A stretch of DNA of 12,417 nucleotides from Synechococcales cyanobacterium 340R_concoct_173_sub. Lineage in GTDB: Bacteria; Cyanobacteriota; Cyanobacteriia; Leptolyngbyales; Leptolyngbyaceae. The stretch's first letter is position 1. Each line of letters begins with the position of its first letter. The notes under the pieces were generated by a model. That model was given only the letters and a program-made list of their open reading frames with translations, did not search any database and had not been told where the DNA came from. Positions 1 through 6,006 of the stretch are shown here, piece after piece. The DNA is taken from contig JANXNM010000579.1 in NCBI GenBank assembly GCA_025354065.1, positions 1-12,417 on the forward strand. The letters run 5' to 3'. Made by a program: the position numbers and the translations under genes.

Positions 1-97
1 GTTTGGATTCAGTGGCTATGAGCTAAACCCCCAGATGGGCAAGGCATTATTTTGGGAGAAGAAATTATCAGAGGTTCCAATAGAACGGAAAGCCTAA
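1..97 (+). CDS. C-terminal tail of an unidentified protein (cut by window edge)
   Basis: Reading from base 2, one plus-strand frame stays open for 31 codons and stops at TAA (95-97); the other two plus frames stop within the first 26 bases. The peptide, which ends in KLSEVPIERKA, mixes hydrophobic and charged residues as a real C-terminus would. I do not recognise the family. The fragment is too short to prove coding, so this is only the best reading of the left edge. Confidence 0.4.
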   Translation, partial: FGFSGYELNPQMGKALFWEKKLSEVPIERKA

Positions 98-248
98 GTA
101 ATGGCGAGATTGATGTTGAGCTTGCTTAATATTCAAGAATCAAGTTCAAAAAATATTTTTATTTTACAGAGCTTGCGTTAAAACCAATGGAGTTACTTCT
201 GCATGAGGTGACTTTAATTTTCCCCTTGTCCTTCCTGCATCTAAAAAT
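98..248. other. Intergenic leader before the C39-like peptidase gene
   Basis: This is an AT-rich spacer. I see no convincing hairpin terminator for the upstream fragment and no promoter with both boxes at normal spacing. The bases just before the ATG at 249 carry no Shine-Dalgarno sequence, which is common in cyanobacteria. A 26-codon ORF starting at 101 has no supporting signal. Confidence 0.5.
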
Positions 249-1859
249 ATGACGATCGCAACCGAACTCGCTCCAAAAATCACCCAACCGCCTGTTTATA
301 ACGTTCCTAAAGAAGTCTTAGTCGATAAACCCGTTGTCTTGACCGGAAGCTACGATGTGAGTCGCATTACCGCTGTGAGCTTAAGCGCTGAGGATAAAGT
401 CTCGTTGCCTGTGATACTAAGCGCTGGGACATGGACAGTGACTATGGCAAAAGGATTTTCGACGGCTGGAGCAAGGTGGTTGAGGCTACGGGGAACCGAT
501 CGTTCGGGTCAGGAAGTCGAGAACAAAGTCTTTTACCTCACAGTGAGCCAAGATCCATTGACCGTTGGCCAAAACTTGGTCCTAAAGGTATTAAGCGACA
601 CGTTTTTTAAAGTCACGCCTCAGGATTCTACGCAACTTAATGACCAACAAAAAGTATTTGTTAAAGCAGGCCAAACGTTCCGGGTCAACCGCTATGGATT
701 GCTCGATTCCCATCTCAAACTTGAACTAGCGGATCCGATCGGTTCTGTCGGCACATTTGGCTACTTTTATGAGGGGGCCGTTCAACTGAGCAAAGGCGCT
801 CAGGTCTTCCGGTTCAACATTCACGAAGTTGCAAATACTCCAGCCGATGGCGCACAGCTTTTAGTTAGGACTACTACATTTCTGAAAAAGCGTCTCGTCG
901 ATTCCAGTGTACTAGCGGCTAATGAGAAGACTCAACTGATGCAGGGCCAGACCTTACAGATTACGGGCTATGCCTGCATTGGCGGTCATTTTCGAGTAAC
1001 GTTGGTAGAACCGATCGCAGGATTTGGAGATTCAGGATTTATTTATTGGCGGCATATTCAGTTAGCTCGATCGGGTAAAGAGATTCCATTTGACCCTGAT
1101 GCGCTGACGGTGACAGTATTGCAAGATACGGTGATTAAAAAACGTCCCATAGATTCAAGTGCGCTCCCATCGGGCGATCGGGCTAGTCTTTCAAAAGGAC
1201 AAATCCTAGGCGTATTGAGTTACGGGGTCGAGGGTGGTCACATTAAAGTGGCGCTGACGGAAGAGATTTCGGGATTTGGTAATACGGGCTATTTGCATCC
1301 GGCCTTTATGAAAATGCAACGCGGGGGCAAATCAATCAATCCGATTCCGGATCAAGTTGAATTGAATGTACCGTACTTCTCTCAGCGCGATAATCCTCGG
1401 TTTAGTTGGGCGACGTGCAATGTGACCTCGATCGCCATGGTGTTTTATTACTATGGTGTCCGATCGAAAGATGGCGGACAACTTGAGGATGAATTGTTGC
1501 AATGGTGTTTTGATAATTATGGTGAAGGATCTCAAACTAGTCATAATTGTTTAAGTGCATTGATTCAATTCTATGGATTTGAACATCGCTTTGAAACAAA
1601 AGCATCACTAACCGATATTCGAGAACAATTGATCGATCGTCATCCTGTTGTATTGTGCGGATACTTTACTCATGGCGGCCACATCATTACGGTAGTGGGC
1701 TATACGCCGCAGGGATTAATTGTGAATGATCCGTGGGGGGATGGCTACTCTGGCTATCAAAGTACCGAAGGTCGTAAGTTGTTGTATCCCAATAACTATG
1801 TTGCCGAAATGTGTGGAGTTGGCGCTGATATTTGGGCGCACTTTATTTGGAAAAAGTAG
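249..1859 (+). CDS. C39-like cysteine peptidase with Ig-like domain and three SH3-like repeats
   Basis: This 536-residue protein is probably a papain-fold peptidase or amidase of the Peptidase_C39_2 type. Residues about 16-100 look like an Ig-like beta sandwich. Three related beta-rich repeats follow at about 108-182, 203-273 and 286-357, sharing a TxxKxxxxDSxxL start, a KGQ/AGQ turn, a GxxxxHxKV core and a GFGxTGY-like end. The peptidase domain covers about 366-536, with Cys390 in SWATCNVTS, His478 in GGHIITVVGY and Asp494 in VNDPWG as the expected triad. No signal peptide or membrane segment is visible, which is odd for a protein whose repeats resemble wall-binding SH3 modules. The gene stands alone and is followed by a strong palindrome. 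Domain and catalytic assignments come from motifs; the substrate is unknown. Confidence 0.85.
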   Translation: MTIATELAPKITQPPVYNVPKEVLVDKPVVLTGSYDVSRITAVSLSAEDKVSLPVILSAGTWTVTMAKGFSTAGARWLRLRGTDRSGQEVENKVFYLTVSQDPLTVGQNLVLKVLSDTFFKVTPQDSTQLNDQQKVFVKAGQTFRVNRYGLLDSHLKLELADPIGSVGTFGYFYEGAVQLSKGAQVFRFNIHEVANTPADGAQLLVRTTTFLKKRLVDSSVLAANEKTQLMQGQTLQITGYACIGGHFRVTLVEPIAGFGDSGFIYWRHIQLARSGKEIPFDPDALTVTVLQDTVIKKRPIDSSALPSGDRASLSKGQILGVLSYGVEGGHIKVALTEEISGFGNTGYLHPAFMKMQRGGKSINPIPDQVELNVPYFSQRDNPRFSWATCNVTSIAMVFYYYGVRSKDGGQLEDELLQWCFDNYGEGSQTSHNCLSALIQFYGFEHRFETKASLTDIREQLIDRHPVVLCGYFTHGGHIITVVGYTPQGLIVNDPWGDGYSGYQSTEGRKLLYPNNYVAEMCGVGADIWAHFIWKK

Positions 1860-1884
1860 GACTGTGTAAATACGGAAGCTATAG

Positions 1885-1911
1885 TGAACGATCGAAAGTT
1901 TCGATCGTTCA
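1885..1911 (+). terminator. Perfect 27-bp palindrome, probable terminator hairpin after the C39 gene
   Basis: The 13-base arms TGAACGATCGAAA and TTTCGATCGTTCA are exactly complementary around a single central G, 25 bp after the stop codon. The transcript would form a stable stem with a small loop. No T-run follows, so it is either a non-canonical terminator, an mRNA-stabilising end or a binding site. Each arm contains the HIP1 core CGATCG. Confidence 0.5.
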
Positions 1912-1945
1912 TCAGTTAGGGGCGGGCTTTGATTGAGGTAAGGCG

Positions 1946-2041
1946 ATGAAGAAAGACGCTCGCGAACAACAATTGTTTTTAAAAATGTCTTTAAAAAATA
2001 GAATATTGAACGAGCTAATTTTAATTTCTATCAATAACTGA
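1946..2041 (+). CDS. Possible 31-residue small ORF
   Basis: An ATG at 1946 is preceded by GAGGT (1935-1939) at 6-nt spacing, a good ribosome binding site. The frame runs 31 codons to TGA at 2039-2041, one base short of the stop of the convergent Uma2 gene. The peptide begins MKKDAREQQLFLKM, is Lys-rich at the start and hydrophobic toward the end (ILNELILISI). It lies in an AT-rich spacer, where short ORFs arise by chance, and I recognise no family. The ribosome binding site is the only real support. Confidence 0.2.
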   Translation: MKKDAREQQLFLKMSLKNRILNELILISINN

Positions 2042-2042
2042 T

Positions 2043-2699
2043 CTACCCTGCAAACTCACTCCTCAACAAAGTCAATGCCTTCGACAGCCCCAAGGTATCA
2101 CTTTCCGCAATAAATGCTTGAATTCGGACCACACTCAATTCAGGAAACGCCAAACTCATTTCCGTTAATCGATAGCCCACTGATGTGAGTTGCCAAATCT
2201 CTAGCTCGCCTTGTATTGCACCTTCAGTAACTTGCGATCGATAACGCCACACTTCTGAAATCCCCATTGATTCAAACATTGGCAGGCGTGGAATTGCACC
2301 TTCACCTAACATCACATCTATAACTAGATCGGGAGGTGTAATACTCGTTACATCTAATTCTAAACCCCTAATAGGCAGGGGCGGATAGTCCAAATAGTAA
2401 GCCGCAAAAGGCTGAATTGCTTGACCATTTTGAGCATTTACTAGCAAAATTGAACCTAATCCATGTAAGGTTTCGTCAGCTTCATCCGCTATGACAATTA
2501 ACAATGAATCCAATAACCGCTGTGTCCGATCGTGAATGTCTTGGGGTGTCATTAACTCTAATCGACCCCGATCGTAAGTCAAATTCACCGTTCGATCGTT
2601 GCCCAATTCATTCAAAATCTCAGTAAATTTTGGCCAAGTTACTTTTTTAAGTAAAATTCGTTTTTCAGTAATGACGTTTTTTTTACCAAAGAAAAGCAT
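2043..2699 (-). CDS. Uma2/DUF820-family protein, nuclease motif apparently degenerate
   Basis: The 218-residue protein has the layout of cyanobacterial Uma2 (DUF820) proteins, a PD-(D/E)xK-like fold that is very common in this phylum: a WPKF start, a DRGRLELMTPQDIHDR segment at about 43-58, PPDLVIDV at 122-129, RLPMFESMGISEVWRY at about 138-153, and a C-terminal ELEIWQL...SLAFPELSV. In active-looking relatives the segment before the YY pair reads roughly GFEPDECYYI; here residues 93-103 read QAIQPFAAYYL, so the acidic residues are gone, and the later Glu is Asp (VIDV). The start ATG has GAGG 8 nt upstream. The gene diverges from the DUF2459 gene with 30 bp between the starts. Family assignment is from recall of motifs; loss of activity is inference. 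Confidence 0.8.
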   Translation of the reverse strand: MLFFGKKNVITEKRILLKKVTWPKFTEILNELGNDRTVNLTYDRGRLELMTPQDIHDRTQRLLDSLLIVIADEADETLHGLGSILLVNAQNGQAIQPFAAYYLDYPPLPIRGLELDVTSITPPDLVIDVMLGEGAIPRLPMFESMGISEVWRYRSQVTEGAIQGELEIWQLTSVGYRLTEMSLAFPELSVVRIQAFIAESDTLGLSKALTLLRSEFAG

Positions 2700-2729
2700 A
2701 ACTTAGACCTCAAGCGCGATAGGGTTAAA

Positions 2730-3494
2730 ATGAAGGGGGAGAAGAATACTCAAATGAGCAGAATCATATTCAAAAAACAATCTATCAAAAAACTGACGAA
2801 TCGTAATTTAAAGCAATGGCTGAAATGGACCGCCATAAGCTGCACAATGACCGTGCTGACTTTAACGATCGCAGCTCACCTTCCCCGTCGAACTGGAACG
2901 CAGGTGAATTCCTGTACAAATTCGCCCTATTCAGTGTATCTGGTGGCGGATGTGATGCATGTGGATTTGGTGCTTCCTGTGAAAAATCCAGCATTTGATT
3001 GGCGATCGGTGGTCAGACTAGAAACCATAGGCCGCGAAAAACGCAATGACTATCGCTATCTGAAGTTTGGCTGGGGCGATCGGGATTTTTATATGAACAC
3101 GCCGAGTCTGGACAAAATTCAACTGCCTCGATTAATTCGGACGCTTTTTGTTCCCGGAAATCCCACTGCGATCCATATCAATGGCTACCAAGAGGTGCCG
3201 ATCGAAGCAGACCATCAAACCAAATGTGTGGGTTTAACTCAGACTCAGTATTTAAAACTCGTGAATTATGTAAAGCGATCGTTTCGGGGCGTAAAGCTCG
3301 ATCGGATTCAAGATGGCTTTGTCGATGCAGCGGGGTTTTATGAAGCTACTGGATTTTATTCAATTGCCCACACTTGCAATGACTGGGTGGCGGGCGCACT
3401 GAATGCAGCAGATGTGACAACCCCATTATGGTCAGGGTTGTCGGGTTCCGTTATGCAGCAGCTTGGAGATCGTGCATCAGTGAAAAGACTTTAA
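2730..3494 (+). CDS. DUF2459-family membrane-anchored protein
   Basis: The 254-residue protein fits DUF2459 (the TIGR02117-type family of unknown function, first noted near urease genes; no urease gene is visible here). A basic N-terminus is followed by one membrane segment at about 31-50, placing the rest outside the cytoplasm. Conserved-looking motifs are HVDLVLP (77-83), YLKFGWGDRDFY (110-121) and HTCNDWVAGAL (214-224). A second ATG at 2754 is also possible and would remove eight residues. The first start has AGGG 5 nt upstream, while the second has a GGGGGAG run about 12 nt upstream. His77 and Cys216 could be catalytic in a permuted papain-like fold, but that is inference. The gene ends 11 bp from the convergent dapF. 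Confidence 0.75.
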   Translation: MKGEKNTQMSRIIFKKQSIKKLTNRNLKQWLKWTAISCTMTVLTLTIAAHLPRRTGTQVNSCTNSPYSVYLVADVMHVDLVLPVKNPAFDWRSVVRLETIGREKRNDYRYLKFGWGDRDFYMNTPSLDKIQLPRLIRTLFVPGNPTAIHINGYQEVPIEADHQTKCVGLTQTQYLKLVNYVKRSFRGVKLDRIQDGFVDAAGFYEATGFYSIAHTCNDWVAGALNAADVTTPLWSGLSGSVMQQLGDRASVKRL

Positions 3495-3505
3495 ATCCCA
3501 ACAAA

Positions 3506-4348
3506 TTAAATCTCAACTTGGCCCGCAAAAACCCGTTCCGCTGGTCCCGTCATAAAAATCCTGTTGTCGCTAGCCCACTCAATTTTCAATGGCCCACCTG
3601 GTAACTCAATGGTGCAAATCCGATCGGCCTTGTCATTCAAAACCGCCGCGACAAGCGTTGCACAAGCCCCCGTTCCGCACGCTAACGTAATCCCCGCACC
3701 GCGTTCCCAAACCCGCATTTTTAAATAATCTCGGCTGACAACTTCGACAAATTCAGTATTCGTTCGTTGGGGGAACGCGACATGATGTTCAAACAGTGGG
3801 CCAATTTTTTCTAAATCGATCGTCGCCACATCCTCCACAAAGGTCATGCAATGCGGGTTGCCCATGCTGACACAAGTGACGCTCCAAACATGGCCGTCTA
3901 CGTCTAACGTCTGAGCCACAACGGTATCACCACCGCCAACAAGAGTCGTAGGAATTTGTGCAGGTGCGAGGCGAGGATAGCCCATGTCTACGGTAATTTG
4001 GCCGTTTGCTTCGAGTTTAGGCGTAATCAGTCCGGCCAAGGTATGAACCGTGTAACTTGACTTGGCTTTCGCACCTTCAAGATCCCCCAAAAATCTAGCC
4101 ATACAACGAATGCCGTTGCCACACATCTCTGGCTCGGATCCATCAGAGTTGTAAATGCGCATGGTGTAGTCGGTACCATTTTGACCGGGTAGCGCAAAAA
4201 TTACGCCATCGGCTCCGATGCCAAAGTGACGATCGCAGAGTTTTTCAGCTTGTTCGGGGGTGACGATCGGCTGAGGGCTATGGCGATTATCCACCAAGAT
4301 AAAATCGTTGCCGAGGCCGTGATATTTCACAAAGGATAATGTCGTCAT
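3506..4348 (-). CDS. dapF: Diaminopimelate epimerase
   Basis: DapF interconverts LL- and meso-diaminopimelate in the cytoplasm, the step before lysine and peptidoglycan precursor synthesis. The 280 residues match the usual length. The two catalytic cysteines are visible: Cys76 in EMCGNGIRC and Cys224 in ACGTGACAT. The N-terminus [17 protein letters not shown] and the [16 protein letters not shown] and GGPLKIEW segments are also typical. The enzyme is a cofactor-independent racemase with two related halves. The start ATG has no clear Shine-Dalgarno sequence. The gene is divergent from hfq with a 112-bp spacer and convergent with the DUF2459 gene, with only 11 bp and no terminator between them. 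Confidence 0.97.
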   Translation of the reverse strand: MTTLSFVKYHGLGNDFILVDNRHSPQPIVTPEQAEKLCDRHFGIGADGVIFALPGQNGTDYTMRIYNSDGSEPEMCGNGIRCMARFLGDLEGAKAKSSYTVHTLAGLITPKLEANGQITVDMGYPRLAPAQIPTTLVGGGDTVVAQTLDVDGHVWSVTCVSMGNPHCMTFVEDVATIDLEKIGPLFEHHVAFPQRTNTEFVEVVSRDYLKMRVWERGAGITLACGTGACATLVAAVLNDKADRICTIELPGGPLKIEWASDNRIFMTGPAERVFAGQVEI

Positions 4349-4386
4349 GGTGCTATGTTGATTTTTTTGGGATTAGTTTAGAGCAA

Positions 4387-4416
4387 ATTGTAACGGGACG
4401 TGGGCTTTAGACCCAA
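4387..4416 (-). promoter_or_regulatory. Candidate promoter for dapF
   Basis: Read on the minus strand, TTGGGT (4411-4416) and TACAAT (4387-4392) are separated by 18 bp and resemble sigma-70-type -35 and -10 boxes, with five of six matches at -10. Transcription would start near 4380, about 30 bp before the dapF ATG. Predicted by eye only. Confidence 0.35.
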
Positions 4417-4423
4417 TTTCTCG

Positions 4424-4445
4424 GTAAACTGGAGGCAAAGTTTAC
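4424..4445 (+). promoter_or_regulatory. Hairpin in the hfq leader with GGAGG in its loop
   Basis: GTAAACT (4424-4430) and AGTTTAC (4439-4445) are a perfect 7-bp inverted repeat enclosing the 8-base loop GGAGGCAA. The GGAGG lies 25 nt before the hfq ATG, too far for normal Shine-Dalgarno pairing. The element may be an RNA hairpin in the hfq leader or a DNA operator between the divergent genes. Confidence 0.35.
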
Positions 4446-4460
4446 AGCTAAAAATTTGTT

Positions 4461-4679
4461 ATGAGTACTGAACTAGAAACGTCACTGCCTAGTGTTCGCC
4501 AAGTCCAAATCCTAATTAAAGATGGCAATGAGGTTGAACTTAAGCTTGTTACGGGTGATTTACTAACAGGAAAAGTGCGTTGGCAAGACCCATACTGCAT
4601 TTGCCTGCTGGATCACTATGACCAACCTACCGTGATTTGGCGATCGGCCCTCGTCTACATGAAGCCAAAGCAACTCTAA
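4461..4679 (+). CDS. hfq: Hfq-like Sm-fold protein, cyanobacterial type
   Basis: The 72-residue protein matches the short cyanobacterial Hfq group: SLPSVRQVQILIKDGNEVELKLVTGDLLTGKVRWQD covers the N-terminal helix and Sm1, and PTVIWRSALVYMKP is the Sm2 strand pair. Hfq forms a hexameric ring. In enteric bacteria it pairs small RNAs with mRNAs; the Synechocystis protein is known to act with the pilus ATPase PilB1 in motility and DNA uptake. The Sm2 YKHA motif of E. coli Hfq is replaced by IWRSA (residues 59-63), so the classical sRNA-binding face is altered, as is usual in this phylum. The gene is divergent from dapF, and its stop overlaps the stop of tmk by 4 bp. Confidence 0.9.
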   Translation: MSTELETSLPSVRQVQILIKDGNEVELKLVTGDLLTGKVRWQDPYCICLLDHYDQPTVIWRSALVYMKPKQL

Positions 4680-5338
4680 AACTTCGCCCAAACGTTCAAA
4701 ACCCGATCGCAGGCGGTTTGAAGATCTTGAGTCACCATTTTAATCGGCTGGTCTGCATTAATCCGAATAAACCGATCGGGGAACGAGAGTTGCTGTTGTT
4801 GATGCATGGCTGCAAATCCCGATCGCACGTTTTGGTGAAATTGCAAATCTGCTTGCTCAATCCGATCGCGGGTTCCCCTGGCCTGTGCCCGCGCCAAACC
4901 GATCTCTGCATCTAGGTCTAACCAAAGCGTCAAATCCGGCTCTAAGCCACCCGTTGCGATTTGATTGATCTCATCTATCAGAGTCTGGTCTAAGCCACGT
5001 CCATAGCCCTGATATGCCACAGTTGAAGCGGTGTAACGATCGCATAGAACTAAGGCTCCATTGTTCAGCCAAGGTCGCAGCCAAGCTTCCACATGTTGGG
5101 CACGATCGGCAGCGTAAAGCAGCAGCTCAGTCCGATTTTGCATCTCTTCATCGCCATCAGGCATCAGGAGAACTTGACGAATTTTTTGACAAAGTGGGCT
5201 GCCTCCCGGTTCACGGGTAAGTTTTATTTCACTAAAGCCAAGGTCCGATCGTTGGCACAACCAGGCTTCAAGGAATTGGATTTGGGTGGTTTTCCCGCAC
5301 CCTTCCCCGCCTTCTACTACGATGAATTTTCCGTTCAT
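4676..5338 (-). CDS. tmk: Thymidylate kinase (dTMP kinase)
   Basis: Tmk phosphorylates dTMP to dTDP for DNA synthesis. The 220 residues are a normal length. Visible motifs are the P-loop GGEGCGKTT (10-18), TREPGG (41-46) at the dTMP pocket, the DRYTAST motif (100-106) with the following YQGYGRG, and a LID-like RGTRDRIEQ (154-162). The ATG at 5336-5338 has GGGAG 9 nt upstream. The gene is transcribed toward hfq, and the two stop codons share bases in CTAA. It is divergent from the small gene at 5481 with a 142-bp spacer. Confidence 0.97.
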   Translation of the reverse strand: MNGKFIVVEGGEGCGKTTQIQFLEAWLCQRSDLGFSEIKLTREPGGSPLCQKIRQVLLMPDGDEEMQNRTELLLYAADRAQHVEAWLRPWLNNGALVLCDRYTASTVAYQGYGRGLDQTLIDEINQIATGGLEPDLTLWLDLDAEIGLARAQARGTRDRIEQADLQFHQNVRSGFAAMHQQQQLSFPDRFIRINADQPIKMVTQDLQTACDRVLNVWAKF

Positions 5339-5386
5339 GCTGCCAATCTCCCGAATCCGGAATAAGTCTCAGAAGTTTACCTTGTC

Positions 5387-5408
5387 TCAAGTCCTGAATT
5401 TGACTTGA
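5387..5408. promoter_or_regulatory. Inverted repeat between tmk and the small divergent gene
   Basis: TCAAGTC (5387-5393) and GACTTGA (5402-5408) are a perfect 7-bp inverted repeat with an 8-base spacer, inside the 142-bp divergent intergenic region. Its position suits an operator acting on either gene. No T-run follows, so a terminator is unlikely. Function is inferred from position only. Confidence 0.25.
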
Positions 5409-5480
5409 ACCGAGTGGAGGCTTTGCCGTATCGTGTAGACGGTATTCGTTACGACTTGTCTGGCAGATTGGAGGTTCAGT

Positions 5481-5843
5481 ATGGCTCGGTATCCCGCTTT
5501 ATTTACATTGGGAATCAAAATTGGAGATCTCCATGCAAGCCTGAAAAAATTGTTTGAGAGTTGCGATCTCAACATGATTTATGACACGCCGGAGTATGTG
5601 ATGGCGCGCGAAATTCCGGGGAAGGTGCCCTTTGCAAAGCTGGTGACAGTGGAGGTTTTGATCGATCGTACAAGGGCCACAGCAGATGCTGTACAGCTCA
5701 AACTAGTTGTAAAAAATGAAGAGTTACCGCTTCAATCGGGAAATCATTGTGCGGTGGTGTTTGAGGCGATTAATGTGGCAATTAAGGCCGGGGAGGACTG
5801 GACAGTGTTGGAGAGCTTTACCAGTGAGGAAGAGTCTCGGTAG
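5481..5843 (+). CDS. Small conserved-looking protein of unknown function
   Basis: The 120-residue soluble protein is not one I can name. It has an N-terminal helix-like segment (17-33) after MARYPALFTLGIKIGDL, alternating strands through about 34-83, and a second helix near 94-102. There are no membrane segments, no signal peptide and no catalytic motif I recognise. Coding is supported by a consensus GGAGG (5470-5474) 6 nt before the ATG, the strongest ribosome binding site in the window, and by balanced amino-acid composition. The gene is divergent from tmk. Its stop codon TAG is the first three bases of a degenerate copy of the tandem repeat that follows. Confidence 0.8.
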   Translation: MARYPALFTLGIKIGDLHASLKKLFESCDLNMIYDTPEYVMAREIPGKVPFAKLVTVEVLIDRTRATADAVQLKLVVKNEELPLQSGNHCAVVFEAINVAIKAGEDWTVLESFTSEEESR

Positions 5844-5855
5844 GTGGGGATCTCT

Positions 5856-5935
5856 TAGTTGGGGATGAAAATAGTTGGGGATGAAAATAGTTGGGGATGA
5901 AAATAGTTGGGGATGAAAATAGTTGGGGATGAAAA
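5856..5935. repeat. Minisatellite: five perfect copies of a 16-bp unit
   Basis: The unit TAGTTGGGGATGAAAA is repeated five times without error (5856, 5872, 5888, 5904, 5920). A degenerate sixth copy, TAGGTGGGGAT plus TCTCT, sits at 5841-5855 and starts with the stop codon of the preceding gene. The A-rich end of the last copy supplies, on the other strand, the T-run of the FHA gene terminator. Perfect identity points to recent expansion, presumably by slippage. Confidence 0.95.
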
Positions 5936-5978
5936 ATAAAAGCCTGCGCGAATCACAAAACTAATGGATTTGTGCAGG
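5932..5978 (-). terminator. Probable rho-independent terminator of the FHA gene
   Basis: On the minus strand, CCTGCACAAAT (5978-5968) can pair with ATTCGCGCAGG (5953-5943), broken by two A-C mismatches, or form an inner CACAAA/TTTGTG stem. The T-rich tract CTTTTATTTTT (5942-5932) follows directly. It lies 28 bp after the FHA stop. The same arms pair better as plus-strand RNA (11 bp with two G-U pairs), so the hairpin may also end the gene at 5481, though no T-run follows in that direction. Confidence 0.5.
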
Positions 5979-6006
5979 TCGTGGAGTTAGAACCTGATGA
6001 CAGCGA

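Noticed and set aside
101..181. A 26-codon plus-strand ORF in the left spacer.
   Set aside because: No ribosome binding site, no recognisable sequence and AT-rich context; likely chance.
1976..1997. An AT-only hairpin (TTTTTAAA/TTTAAAAA) as a terminator for the Uma2 gene.
   Set aside because: The stem is all A-T and weak; it is equally well explained by base composition.
5387..5575. A 62-codon minus-strand ORF across the start of the small gene at 5481.
   Set aside because: It overlaps a gene with a consensus ribosome binding site, and its product looks like an out-of-frame translation.
5841..5985. The tandem array as a CRISPR.
   Set aside because: Units are 16 bp with no spacers between them, so it is a simple tandem repeat.
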